From the NCBI GenBank assembly GCA_030512335.1, contig JAULSU010000004.1, positions 1,922,001 to 1,986,000 of the forward strand: 64,000 nucleotides of DNA, written 5' to 3'. A program made the translations under genes and the position numbers. The first letter of the stretch is position 1. Each line of letters starts with the position of its first letter. The stretch comes from Immersiella caudata (taxonomy: Eukaryota > Ascomycota > Sordariomycetes > Sordariales > Lasiosphaeriaceae). A model generated the notes under the pieces. It was not told the origin of the DNA, did not search any database, and saw only the letters and a list, made by a program, of their open reading frames with translations. Of the stretch, positions 43,825 through 55,289 are shown one piece after another.

Positions 43825-44844
43825 TGTCCCGCGCAAGCACGCCGCGACTGCTAGTCGCGACGGGCGGCAAGCAGCGGGCTCTGGGCAATGTGGGGAAGTC
43901 TCGGCCTTGGATCGCGCGGGGCTCCAAGCTCTCTCTCAAATGGGCGGGATCGAAAAGGGGGCCCCGCAGCGCGCTGCGAGGTAACCCATGTCGTGTTTGG
44001 CGTATCGTTTTTCTAGGCAGAGGGATGCGGAAGGTGAGTGAAATCTGTCAGGAAAAAAGCGGATTGGAGTTTTGGGGAACGAAATTGTCCGTGGACCTTG
44101 TGCCAGAGCCTTGCCATGATCGAGGGCCCTGGAGCTGAGATGCCTGGCGGGATCTGGGCCCGTGCAGGGGGCGCTTGCCGAGGGGAAGGATCGCACCAAT
44201 TCGCCAATTCATCAAGGAGGGTTGCATTGGAAACACCATCCTTGGCAACATGCCAAGTCAAGGCCAGAAGCGCCCACACGGTGGCCCTGCGAAAACCGGC
44301 AAAGGCGCTGTTGAGATGCAAAGAAGCATTTAAAAGATATCTTGATGCCCATTGCCCCGATAAGTTCTGTTGAGAATGCAAAGAGGTGTCGACGATATTC
44401 GATCCGGGGGTCAGGGAGGAATGTCGAGCCCAGCGCCTTCTCGAGCAAATTGACAGCGAGAGGAGGGAAATGCACGTGACCCCAAGCGCCCATTTCGAGA
44501 TAGCACTGTGCACGGCGGATGTCTGGTGGCTTTCGTAACCTCGCTAATACCCTTGATATCCTTCGCAGTCGTTTGAAGGATGTGCCATTGTGCTATTCAG
44601 TTGCTGGTTTGGAGACTCTCTTTCCTCTTTATCTGCTTTCCCCTTCAGAATATGCCAGTCGCTGGGGTAAGAACAGTGCGCCTAGGTTTCTATCGTACGG
44701 ACAGGGCCCCTTATCGATATCAACCAGACTGCTTTTGTTCACTACTATCCAGGCGTCGAACAGAAGCTTCGACCCCTCCCTAACACACCACTACCTCAAT
44801 CCGCAACATAGAAACAGAACGCTTGAATTTTCTGCATATCATGG
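43825..44844. other. Intergenic region
   Basis: Upstream region of the kinase-vWA gene and 3' flank of the CorA-like gene. A 93-codon minus-strand frame (44212-44493, starting MGAWGHVHFPPLAVN) has acceptable codon use but no recognisable domain; I do not call it a gene. Confidence 0.4.
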
Positions 44845-47004
44845 TCACATTATTCCGAGGCCAGTCCCCGGTTTTTCTTTTTCCCCGTTCATCTCGGGGA
44901 GCTGTCCCCCCACCGGCACTGATGGCGCCCTCTCGTCGGCGTGTCGAGGCTGAAGGCCAAGCTCTCTGGCGTGTCGTCTCGCCCAGCGCCGCGCAACCCG
45001 ATACATGAACGCCCACACCGCGATAGTTATGACCGTCGTTGGCAAGCAAATCGCCAGGAAAAGGCGCACGCCCCCGCCGCGTATCAAGTAGTCGGCTCCA
45101 AGCGTACCATCTTCGTCCCAACGCAACACCCCGCTGCTGAAGAATGTCTGGCGAATCTCTGTCAGAATCCGGAAAGCAGCACCCCGAATTACAGACTTAC
45201 CGCGACAAAGGTTCCTGGCAAGAAAATAAGAGTGAAGATGGTGATGACGTGCATCGACAACGTCTCTTGCTTGGTCTTGACGGCAATCTCGTGCATCTTA
45301 TGCGTCCACTTCATCATCTCGTCGCTCGATGTCTGCGCCACCAGCTGGAACGCCTTGGACGTCTGGATGCTGGTGTGCTGGCTCAAGGATTCAAACTGGA
45401 CGCGCGTTAGCGACGCACAGCGTTCCATTCGGCCAAACAGCTGCTTACCATCTGCTTGTCATTCTCAACGGTACGAGAAAGATCAAGGAGACGTCGGCGA
45501 TGGACGTCCAGGTCACGGAGAATGCTTCTGACCCTCCTGAAGAAGACCGCAGTGCCCGCCTTGCACTTCTCCTGGTCTAGCAGCGTCTGAAATGCGTGAG
45601 ACGCAACCACCGTCTGATACTGCTCTTCCACCTGAGCAACGACGTCCTTGCTCTGCTCCAACGCCAATATCGATCTGTCGATCTCGTCGCCCATGATACT
45701 CAACCTCTGCAACTCGCCAAACGAGAAGCGCTCCTCAAGGTCTTCCAGTTGCTCAATCAGCACATTGGGCTCCTCCACGATGTCGTCCTTCCCTTGCACG
45801 AAAGTTGATCGGCTGTCCAGACCGCTGGACGCCCGACGCCACAAGTCCGACAGCGTCCGGCTGCTGTTCCGGGTTGGCGAGGGTGGCAGAGGTGTCGAGG
45901 GGGGCTTTGGAGACTCCTCGGGGAGGTTATCCGGCTGGCTATTCCGACTCATCGTTCCTGGCCTCGATGCCATTGTCTGCATGGTCCCTTGTCGGGAGAG
46001 TCCCGCTCGTGAAGGAACTCGCTTAGAGAAGCTGCTGCCACGACGGTGAAAGCTCTCGGCAAGATCTACTGGGCTTGTGACGCTCGCGACTGGAGCCACT
46101 TTTGCCTCTACACCCTGGGAACGAAGCGTGTCCTCCATACTGTCAATGTATTCAGCCCAGGACTCAACTGACCACTCCAACATGATCAAGTGGACCTGCA
46201 AGCTCGCCAAAAATGACTGCTCCGGCGTTCGGGGCGTGTCCGCTCGGAGATGTCTGTTCTTCTCTGTCGCGTCCTTTATTCTCTTCGCCAACTCCGAGTT
46301 TCCTTTTAAGAGCATATACACGGCGCGGCCAGTCTCGAGGTCGAGCGAGTGGTAAAGAGTTGCGTGACGCAAGGGCCACTGGTTTCTCTCGCCAGCCAAG
46401 TCTGTTTTTTCGACCGTGAGCAGGTTGAAGGCATGCTGAACTTGTACTCCCGATCTTCCTAGCTGGGGCAGTCTGAGAGTTGGTACGCCTTTGTCGAGGT
46501 AGTTCTCATGCCGAAAGACAGCATGGGTCAACGGGCGCTGGCGAGATTTGAAGGTGAAGACTAGGTCCAGGAACAACGGTGTGACTTGGTGGTATGTCAG
46601 TAACAACGCCAGCTGCGCCTGCGAGCAGCCCAGGGGATCTCGAGACGTCTTTGAATGTAAGAATCTGCCACGCTACAGGTCAGTACCTCGTTCCATATTA
46701 TCGAGTGGTGTCCAGCTAACATAAATCTCCACCAGGGATCTTTCTCCTCCGGGTCCAGAAGCCGTTCGATATCCTCGACGCTCTTCAGCTGGCGCCCCCG
46801 ATCAAACTCCGTGGCCGTTTCGTGCAAGTCCCGCACATAGAGCGCCTGGTGTGTGCTGTGGAACAGGCCTTCCTGGCTCAGACGCGTTTGCAACGACCTC
46901 TTCGTATGGTCGAAAACCTCGGTTCTCAGGAGCGTCAACGGGTACTCCTTTGCTCTCTCATAGCAACCCGCGAATTCAGCGGCCATGTCGTCATGATGAG
47001 CCAT
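44845..47004 (-). CDS. CorA-like magnesium transporter family protein
   Basis: Four exons, 46721-47004, 45449-46664, 45201-45395 and 44845-45147, give 665 residues. Introns of 56, 53 and 53 nt each have a good donor and a CTAAC/CTGAC-like branch; the first join restores RFIFLHSKTSRDPLGCS. The N-terminal part is the usual fungal cytosolic domain (LLTYHQVTPLFLDLVFTF), followed by a Ser/Pro-rich insert and coiled helices. The C-terminus has the CorA layout: KTKQETLSMHVITIFTLIFL, then PGTFVATFFSSGV, a loop, and a second helix (LFLAICLPTTVITIAVWAF). Fungal members lack a plain GMN motif, so ion transport is likely but unproven. A second member of the family lies at 61952-63934. Confidence 0.85.
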
Positions 47005-47629
47005 TACTCCTCGCTTCTCATGGATTCGAATCCAACTTTGTGGAGAGTTGCAGTGAGGGGAAATCGAGCAACTGGCCCCTTTTTTCAAGCATCGATGATC
47101 GGTATACTGGCACTCTGTCAGGTGAAGCGAGTTGGGTCCGGGACAGGTGTCGATATCATGGGATGGCGGGGTGGCTGGTTGCGCGCTGAGTACGATTGTC
47201 CCTCGATATGGGAGTGCCTGATCGAGGCGGATTGGGCTTTTGGATGGCAGCGGGAGAGCGGCGTCAGCTGAGCCCTAGCCAACCAGGAGGGCTTGCACCC
47301 GCCCAGCTAAGGTGGCGGACATCCGTTGGCATTTGCGGCACTTCTTTGAGGATTGTGTGGCTCCCTCATGCAACCGCGACACATGCGACGGGGGGACTTT
47401 GGGCTGTGCGCATCACGCTCCAATGAGGTGCCTTCAATTTCTGCAGTTCTTGATCACCCTTGCACCACGCGCCCGCCACGGTGCTACAGCGGCCTCCATT
47501 GTTTTACAGCGCTCAGCCCTCCACCAACCCCGTCCCGCCGATCGCTCCAACGCCCTCGCCCTACAGGAACTCCGATTCTTCTTCTGACGACTTCAACCTC
47601 ACATTCTCCTCGATGTCCCTCTTCTGCTT
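47005..47629. other. Intergenic region
   Basis: Upstream region of the CorA-like gene and 3' flank of the small minus-strand gene; no further feature seen. Confidence 0.45.
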
Positions 47630-48074
47630 CTACGCAACGTCAGCCATGGGAGTCGCGGCATTTCGCCTCACCATCACACGAACCTGCGTCAGGGTTTTCG
47701 GCGTGTAAAAGATCCAGAATTCCTTGCCATCCTCTGAGAGCTGTGGGGTTGGCTCGCGTCAGCGTCTTACGACCCCCCCGACGATGGGACCGAGCTCGCC
47801 CCCTCGAGGGCGCCCAGTGGAACGAACTCACATGCACATCAAAGTATTCCTTTTTCTCGTCGGTAAACTGCGACTTCAAGTAATTCTCGAGCAAGTCTTT
47901 GCGCAGCCGGTAGGTGGAAATCGAGTTGCGAAACGGTGGGCCCATCTTTCGCTGTTCCTCACTGGCGCTGGTTCTAATGCGGGGCGGGAGAAGCTGCATT
48001 TCTTCTCCCCGCCCGGGATGGGTGTATTTATCCCAGGGTACTCCCGCCACCAGAGGCAGCCCCAGGCACACCAT
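47630..48074 (-). CDS. Small conserved-looking protein, function unknown
   Basis: Exons 47832-48074 and 47630-47740 give 117 residues. The intron has a GTGAGT donor and a CCCACAG acceptor, both strong, and keeps phase 0. The text across the join (FTDEKKEYFDVH, then LSEDGKEFWIFYTPKTLTQ) looks like a real folded protein, preceded by SISTYRLRKDLLENYLKSQF. An internal ATG at 47999 would give 92 residues and may be the true start. I cannot name the family; it may also be a shortened copy of a larger gene. Confidence 0.5.
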
Positions 48075-48547
48075 GGGCGGCGCTCAGAGCCTCATCGTTG
48101 GGGGCTGCCTCTTCTGATCAGTCACAGCATGTTCCATCAAGCAGGCCAGCCCCCACCCGGCCTGCGACCTGCGACCGAGGGTCCGGCACGACCCCGCTCC
48201 TACGACGGCATCACGATGCGCGACTGCTCGACAGCTTTGACACTTTCCGACGGGCTGAGATGGTCGATCCTCAAACTCGAAATCTTGGATGGGAAGATTG
48301 ATCCATCCATAAGCAACATGCATGCACCATAGGTCCGGCAGAATGCCTTGGGTCAATTCCTTGGTAATTGTACCTGAGGTTTGTGGGCAGATCGAGCCAT
48401 TGGGCGGCCTCCGATGATCGATCGTGGCTGTGTGCGACCCCCTGTCTCATCCTTGAACCCTAACCCCGATTTCTGCTCGACCCCTGAGGATGACTTCAAC
48501 CCGCTGTGACTGAGTGATGAACTTCTACATTGCCAGATTCCTCACAC
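48075..48547. other. Intergenic region
   Basis: Nothing recognisable beyond flanks of the two neighbouring minus-strand features. Confidence 0.45.
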
Positions 48548-49314
48548 CTAATCGCTCGCCGAAAGCTCGGAGTAGAAGGCATCGCCGTTCAAATCTCTCC
48601 CCATGTACGCCTTCAAGAGATCCCACTCCGGGATGCTTGCTCCCAGCTCGAGCGCCGTCCACCAGTACCTGCGTCCTGCCTCGGGGCTCATCGGATCTTC
48701 AGCAAAGAAAGTTGAGTAGATATCACTCGCATAGATCTTGGAACTGATGCCAAGAGGGTTAGCGCCAATATGATAGTGGTCGCGTAAGGTGAAACTCACG
48801 TCGGATGCGCAAAATACCTAGCATCATAGGCCATGAAGATATGTGGAAAACTCGCTTGTCCATGTCCCTCGTCTGCCTTGTCACCCAGGGATAGTCCCAC
48901 GATGTCCTTCTTTATCTTAGTCCAAAGCCGCGTCAGATGCATCCCCTTGGCTGCCTCGTGGCTCTCAGGAGAATGGATAGCGAGGTCGAACATGGCGAGA
49001 TGAACCTGCGCCAGCATCGCATGCGCGTCGTTGAGCGTCTTGATCTTGATGAGGCCGTCGATCATCTTGTCAGAAATCTCGGTTCCGTCGAGGTAGTGCC
49101 GCCCCAGTTTCTTCAATACTTGGGGTACCCAGACCCAGACCCAGTGTTCGAGCAGCAAGCTGGGTATCTCGACAAAGTCTCTGGAAAAACGGAGGTCGTA
49201 CTTTGTTTCCGCAACGAGGTGATGTATGCAGTGCCCGAGCCCGTGGAACATGGTGCGCATCTCGTTATGCCGCAACAAAGTAGGGCGCGGTTGCAAACTG
49301 CTAAGGGGTGACAT
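48548..49314 (-). pseudogene. C-terminal half of an M3 (thimet oligopeptidase-like) metallopeptidase, active-site Glu lost
   Basis: Exons 48800-49314 and 48548-48743 (56-nt intron, GTGAGT to CATCAG) read through the catalytic C-terminal part of an M3 zinc oligopeptidase: TLLRHNEMRTMFHGLGHCIH, RFSRDFVEIPSLLLEHWVW, DEGHGQASFPHIFMAYDARY, then SKIYASDIYSTFFAEDPMS to the stop. The zinc motif HExxH is HGLGH here: the catalytic glutamate is glycine (GGG codon at about 49244). The first ~450 residues of the family are missing; similarity stops near 49315, where the sequence passes into short degenerate repeats. The fragment cannot be an active peptidase. Intact relatives degrade oligopeptides in the cytosol or mitochondria. 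Confidence 0.85.
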
Positions 49315-49703
49315 TGGGCCCGAATCTTGGGTTATAGTCCCGAATTTTGGCCCAGGATATATCAGTACATGCCTTGGGATGGTACGAAATGCCCCAGCTC
49401 AAATTCTAGGATGGCAAATGACATGGCTCGAAATTTGGGATGGTATACACAATGCTGGCAGTGATTGGATATCACACAGTATCATGCCAGTACATGCCTG
49501 GGCGTTTTATTACAACCTACAACCTACAACCTAAGAGAGTGAGGACTACAATCAATATCGGCGAAACAATGATGCAGAGAGTGAGAAACCTGACTACGTC
49601 GACATAGGCTGCCACTGTCAGAGACAGAAAGATGAATGCTCCGAACTCCAAGGGATGGACATAAGACCCAGAGGGCCAGTGACCGCCGCGATTTAATATC
49701 GTT
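49315..49703. other. Breakpoint region with short repeats
   Basis: Begins where the M3 fragment stops. It holds four degenerate (C)GAA(T)YTTGGG-type segments (about 49320-49440), a repeated CAGTACATGCCT (about 49363 and 49489) and three ACAACCT units near 49514-49533. No gene. Confidence 0.5.
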
Positions 49704-50438
49704 TCATTCGTCTTTCTTCATGACAAACAACGTTGGGAAGATGCCAGCTATCAGCGCGATTGTGAATAGGAGCCAGCTGATGGCGATGAAGATAATGACG
49801 GTGGAAGCGTCAAACCGATGAGCCGAAGACACTTGGGCAGCGTCCTGCAGCGTCGATACGATGAGAGCGAAGGTGAAACCTGAGTCAAGTGTCGAAATGG
49901 CCCCGATGTTGCGGAAGAAGGTCGAAAGGTTCTCGGTTTCGGTTCTGTGGCGCCGGTCAAGCTCGGTCTTGAAATTTATCTTCCATTCTTCTATGTGACC
50001 CAGTTACCAGCCCCAGCCCCCTAACAGCCTCTGATAGTTGTTCATTCGGCACGTTTGGTTCGGTCTTGCTGGCTGCCGCAGTCTCTTGGATACCAGCCTC
50101 GAACTGATCACCTGGCTTTTCTGCTCAATTTCAGGTCTGATGACCTCAAAACATCGCAAACAAGTGATTCGTATCCCGCCTGAATTTCGGTAGTGGTAGT
50201 AAAAGGTTTGTATCCCATCTGTCTAGAGTCTATGTCTTCGTCACAGCAGGGCTTCATTTCGAGACCAATAACGCAAACCTACCGTGGCCTCTTTCTGCCC
50301 GGAATTAGTTCCTGTAGCTTCAAACATGGCCTGACCGTTCGGGCTTTCCCGATCGGATTGATTGTCTGCAACTACCTGGTTGCCGGGCCCAGCTGACACA
50401 TCGTGCATTTCGGTGTATATGTCTTCGTCGTCATCCAT
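49704..50438 (-). CDS. Probable two-helix membrane protein, model incomplete
   Basis: An ATG at 50438 opens DDDEDIYTEMHDVSAGPG and runs to a GTAGGT donor after KEAT. The next exon starts after CTAGACAG at about 50230 (MGYKPFTTTTEIQAGYES). The C-terminal part is clear and ends at TGA 49704-49706: EEWKINFKTELDRRHRTETE, a first helix (IGAISTLDSGFTFALIVSTL) and a second (STVIIFIAISWLLFTIALIA). The layout (acidic N-terminus, coil, two helices near the end) fits a common group of uncharacterised fungal membrane proteins. The middle part changes frame near 50130 and 50000; I could not find splice sites for both changes, so it may be a damaged gene. Confidence 0.45.
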
Positions 50439-52054
50439 GGCCTGAATTCGCTCCGGACTTTTCCGTTTTCGTCATCCGGATATTTTTCAAATGGCAGTCT
50501 ATGTGTCATGACGCAGCAAAACCTTGCGGATATTCATCGTCAATCAGCGACGCAAAAAAGGGGTGGTCAGCCGATAGTGGTATGGCCAGTTCGAATGTTT
50601 CCTGAAACAGCTGAGATCGTATTTGCATGCGGCGTAACGGAACTAGTTACAGAGACCACGCAGAGAAAGCTAGCTGCAGTGTTGTTTCCGAGTGATGTGA
50701 TTCAGATATGATGATGATGATGATGATGATGATGCGAAGAAAACGCCGTAGCGGCCTTCTTACTCATTTAATACGCGAAGACTGGTAACAGCTGGCAATC
50801 CTGGTAGTTAGGGTGAAGGGGTGACTGCAGTGCACGCGAGAGGCTCACCGTCAAGATAGGATCCACTATAGTGAGTATGGGGTTATTCTCGAGTTCACAC
50901 GTTTCATTTTAGCAGATTTCGAACGGATCGATAGGGTTGGAGAGCATTGCTGAGGTGAAGAAATTTAGTTTGGTAACCCGTCAGAGCCTTGTTGGCCATG
51001 GATGCTAGTCACCTCTTGGCGGACGCCAAAAACCAAAATTTGGGCGAAAGCCTACAGTCCACACCAATCCAGAGTGAAGGCCCTTCACCACCAGCCTCCG
51101 AGGGTTCAAGCTCACCGAATCGAACGGAGCTAGCGAAGGGTTCAGTTTATCAGGGTTATCTGCATTTTTCGGGTAGGCCCATCCACAACCCCACGCTTTT
51201 TTTTTTAAGAGAAGGCCTAACGCTTACGTTTCAGTGGTTGTCCACATGGGCACGCAGCCATTTTGCGTGAGGTTGGCAGCGAAATCTCTATCAGGCAGTG
51301 TGACAAGGGGCGGTATGTGGGGCAGGCCAGCAGCTTCAAAAAAGAACGGCAGCTTGGAGCAGAAAGGCTGATTCAACTAATAATCTTCCTTGGCCTCAAG
51401 GTCCTTTGATCCCGGACTATCTATCCCTCTTTTGCTCGAAGCGACCTTGGGCTTTGCAAAGGTCCATGCTGAACAACCTTGGGTGGGCAGTGCTGTTACG
51501 TTACTCATCAACATCATCTCCGAAGTTGCAGGGCCTAGTCACAGGGCTACGCCCGATTAGGCTAGCCTTGGCTGGCCCCCAACACCCCCCTTCACCAACA
51601 CACTTTCTCCCATTCGTAGGAACCACAATAGATCTTGTCACTAGTAACGGTCCTTACCTTGCTGGCCTGCTAAATGCCTCTCGAATTGAATTTGAAGAAT
51701 ACATTGGAACAGAGGTTGTTGATGCCGTCTCTCCAGAGCCTGGAAAAGATCTGCCCAGCAACTCCTAACACTGTGCTACCTCTAGCACTCTCTTAGTGGT
51801 TATCAGGTAATAGTTTTTAGGGCATTCTTGCGTGTGTCAAGTGTAGAAAGGCCACCAATGGCAAAGGATTTCCCAGCAAGCCCTTTTTCCTACCCCCCTT
51901 TCCTACCCCTAGTTCTTCGCCCGGTTTGTTCGGTGAATGATGGCTCGATTTCCGCCTCGGCCCTGCTGTGCTACCTATAAAGAGGGTAGAGATTATCGGC
52001 TCCCATCTAGGCACTACCAGCATCCAGTTCTCTTCAGTGCCTACCCTCACCCTA
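50439..52054. other. Intergenic region
   Basis: Contains an (ATG)10 microsatellite (50708-50737) and frames without domains (for example 51406-51768, 120 codons). The last part is the promoter of the ankyrin gene, with a TATAAAG at about 51976. Confidence 0.45.
50708..50737 (+). repeat. (ATG)10 microsatellite
   Basis: Ten uninterrupted ATG units. Confidence 0.9.
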
Positions 52055-54574
52055 ATGGATCCACTTTCCGTCATCGCAAGCACTATTACCCTCGCTGGCC
52101 TTACCGCTGCGACTCTTGAGCGGACAAAGGCGTTATTTGTCGCCACTGACGAGCTACTTGCGTTGCTGAACGAAGTTTCTGATTTCCAACTCGTCCTGGC
52201 CGAGTTTCAGCGGGTCTTGGCGCAGCGGCGGGAGGATAGAATCTTCATTGGCAACAATGCGAACGACCTCAATATGCTGTTGCGGCGCGCATCAACCGTC
52301 TTTCAACAAATGACGGACCAACTAACCGCTATCATCAGCAGCCTTCAGTCTCCGGCTCGGCTTCCGATGAAGTCAAGGATAAAGTGGTTCCGTTGCAGCA
52401 CGAGAGTCAAGATTCTCCAAGGAGAATTGCGAAATATCCGCAGGAGCCTAGTATCACTCTCGGAAGCATCTACTCTGTAATTATGAAACCATGGCGCCAC
52501 ATAAACTGTTCGTACTAACCGGATAAAAAGATACGATTTGTCTAAAATCCGCCTGGTGCTTGAACAAATAATACTGGCCACCAATGATCGCGGTAGAGAT
52601 CTCGGGGAACAAAGGCAGATACTGGAGCTCATCCAGGAACACATCCAGCTGGGGCAATCACCCTCCATCCCAACGCCAACACAGCAGGCAAATCAGCTTC
52701 CCGACGACAACCTAGCCCAAGGCGTATCGCAAACAGACGAAACCACTGGCCTACTACAAATCAGCGGTGCATCATCTTCCCCGGCAACGGTCATCTCCCG
52801 GCATCAGTTTAGTTCGAGCGCAGACAACGCAGGATTCCAGCCTCAACGCCTCACCCCGTTTCGGGTACGAGCGAGTCCGTATAGGCGGACACCATGTGAA
52901 GGTTGGTGTAGTTGTGCCTGCCACAGGGTGCAGTATCTTCAGACACCAGAGAGATTCCAGCTCGCCATTGGAAACCTGTTTGTGGGATTTTCCGGCTTTC
53001 CGGCTTGGCGTCGGCTCTGCAACGAGCGACGTTGTCGCCAGCAGACTATTCCCTGTGTGCGGGTCACCTACCACTTCCCAATCTGGTTTTTGGCTAGAGC
53101 AATCCAGCTGATGCTATCGTTCACATATATGAATGGGCCTCAGCTGAGTTTGAGAATGCCGAGGACTGTAGAAGGAAGCTCCGACATCTTTTCGTTTGCC
53201 GTCCAGGGAAATCTTGAGGGAGTCAAGTCGCTGTTTGGACGTGGCATGGCGTCGCCTTTTGATGTTGCCTCGACAAACGGTAGAACAGCCCTTCATGTAA
53301 GAGCCCTTTTTCGGTTTCGGATACTTTGACACAAAGTTGAAACTAACTCTGGAAAAGTATGCAGTTAACAATCAACATCTCGAGCTGGCACAGTTTCTCA
53401 TTGACGCAGGCGCTGATCCCCACGCCGAGGACATAGCTAGATGGTAGGTCCAAAAACCCCACGTTACGCTAAGCCTTTTCATTACCTGTTGGGAGTCTGA
53501 CTCTCCAGCAGCAGCACAGTTTCTATTGCCTGGGGCTGTGTATTTGGCCGGTTGGCCGGTCCTGCCACAATAGACGCTTGGCGCTGCCTGTTCGACAACG
53601 AGGACCACCTTGAATCCAGGGTTTTCCCGCCGCTTCACAAGATCGTCCTCGGCTTGAACTTGATGGACTTGAGGGAGCAACTTCAGTTGTCTACAGCCAC
53701 CATTGATCATCAAGATGCAGATGGAAAGACAGCTCTTTCTTGGGCGGCAACGAGAGGGGACGCACTGACCGTTCAGCTCCTTCTAGAGTTCGGAGCAGAC
53801 CCGAATGTCCGGTCGCCCAAGGGGCAGGCTCCGCTCCACTGGGCTACCCAAGCCATTCATGGTGTCTTTGAAACGTGTCAGGCTCTCCTACGAGCCGGAG
53901 CAAGAGCCGATGATGCTGACGCGTGGGGCAGAACACCGCTGCTCTATACCGCTCCAAACGGGGATAATACTACCAGCCTAGCACTATTTATCAACGCCGG
54001 AGCTCGCATCGACATTAGGGACTGCCATAAACGGACGCCACTTGGGTACGCGGCCAAGATGGGCAGGCTAGACCATGCCGAGTATCTTTTATCCCGCGGC
54101 GCAGATCCTGATATCCCCGATTCATTTGGTGTAACCCCTCTACTAGATTCGGTGCAACAAAACCACCACTCTCTCATTCGGCTCCTTTTGACGCACGGTG
54201 CCAACCCACACCAAATAACAACGAAGAAGTTCTCTATCCTACACCTAGCGGCAAAATATGGGGATGTTGAAACTATGCAATGCATTAGGTATTTGCCCGA
54301 GGGCAGTCCCACGATTGACATCGGAAGCCCGACGATAGAGGGCCATACTGCGTGGGATGAGTTTCAGCAGAGGCAAAATAGATCTGACGAGCTTTCAAGA
54401 GAATTCTCCTGCTTGCTCAGGGCATGTTCTTTGGGAATGTCTATCAATTTGGAGGACCGGTTATCGCCGCCCGGAGTCGTGTTTGAGACGGTCTCGAGCA
54501 GCCCGGTGGAGTTGGATGATGAGGCGAGTGATGTCGAGGAGTTTTTCGACGCAAAGGAAAGCCTAGAGTTGTGA
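52055..54574 (+). CDS. HeLo-like N-terminal domain and ankyrin repeat protein
   Basis: Exons 52055-52476, 52531-53296, 53358-53443 and 53509-54574 give 779 residues in phase. The start MDPLSVIASTITLAGL and following helices match the fungal HeLo-like N-terminal domain found on NLR-like proteins. A linker leads to a conserved Cys-rich block (CEGWCSCACHRV; FVGFSGFPAWRRLC), then VTYHFPIWFLARAI and NGPQLSLRMPR, known from many fungal ankyrin proteins. Ankyrin repeats follow (GRTALHYAVNNQHLELAQFL; DGKTALSWAATRGDALTVQL; several more), and an acidic tail. HeLo-like domains can drive membrane-targeted cell death in fungal incompatibility, so a defence role is possible. The last acceptor is a CAGCAGCAG triplet. 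Confidence 0.85.
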
Positions 54575-54706
54575 CGAGAGACATCAGCGTTGCACCCCAA
54601 TGTCTGACTTCAGCGCAAAATCTAAGCATGCGAGACATTGTATCATGAAGTTGCACGGATATGAACTTGTTGTATTGTATGCAATCTACAACCATTGCAA
54701 TCTTCA

Positions 54707-54937
54707 TCACACCATTGGCATTGCGCGTTTGAAACACATTCCCACATATTTATGCCCTTTTCTAGGGACCGCCTCTGCACACTGGAAGTACACCGTTTCC
54801 ATCCACGCCGATGTGCCACACGTGTACCCCACATCAAAGTTCTTCACGGCGTCTTGATTGCAGGTGGAGGTGCCGAAGGTGCTAGTTACCAAGAAAGTAC
54901 TCGTGCCTGTGAACGGGATTAGGGAGGTGGTGGCCAT
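54707..54937 (-). CDS. Small protein of unknown function
   Basis: A 76-residue frame from ATG 54937 with four cysteines (TSTCNQDAV, GYTCGTS, YFQCAEAV, GMCFKRAM) and a Ser/Thr-rich start. No clear signal peptide from this ATG; the frame is open further upstream and an in-frame ATG at about 55012 would lengthen it to 101 residues. It sits between the ankyrin gene and the GMC pseudogene. No family recognised. Confidence 0.35.
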   Translation of the reverse strand: MATTSLIPFTGTSTFLVTSTFGTSTCNQDAVKNFDVGYTCGTSAWMETVYFQCAEAVPRKGHKYVGMCFKRAMPMV

Positions 54938-55289
54938 CGATATGGATGAAGATAGTGGGGATGTGTGCAAGTACACCTGGGCTTCGCATAGAGACATTTG
55001 GTGGATAAACAACGAGATGGTTGGGGAGGATTGCGAAGGACTCTGGGACCCGTCAGTGAATGCGAAAAGAATGTGTCCGGGAGCTGGAGGAGAGGTTGGT
55101 TGCGGGCTTTGGAGAGCAAGAGAGTTAGACGTACCGCGTTTTTCTGGCTCAGCGCCTGAGAAGATGAGTTGTGCGCCTCCGCGGACGCTGGTCTTGATGT
55201 TGGAGGGCTGCAGAGATGGGGTTCAACAGGGGTCGATGATGGGTAAGCAAATGTACCAACCACGTCACGTTCGATCAACGCACTAGAAT

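Noticed and set aside
44013..44513. A 166-codon minus-strand frame upstream of the kinase-vWA gene.
   Set aside because: No domain; other frames of similar length overlap and no ATG with good context supports it.
51406..51768. A 120-codon plus-strand frame.
   Set aside because: No recognisable motif or exon partner, so it stays intergenic.
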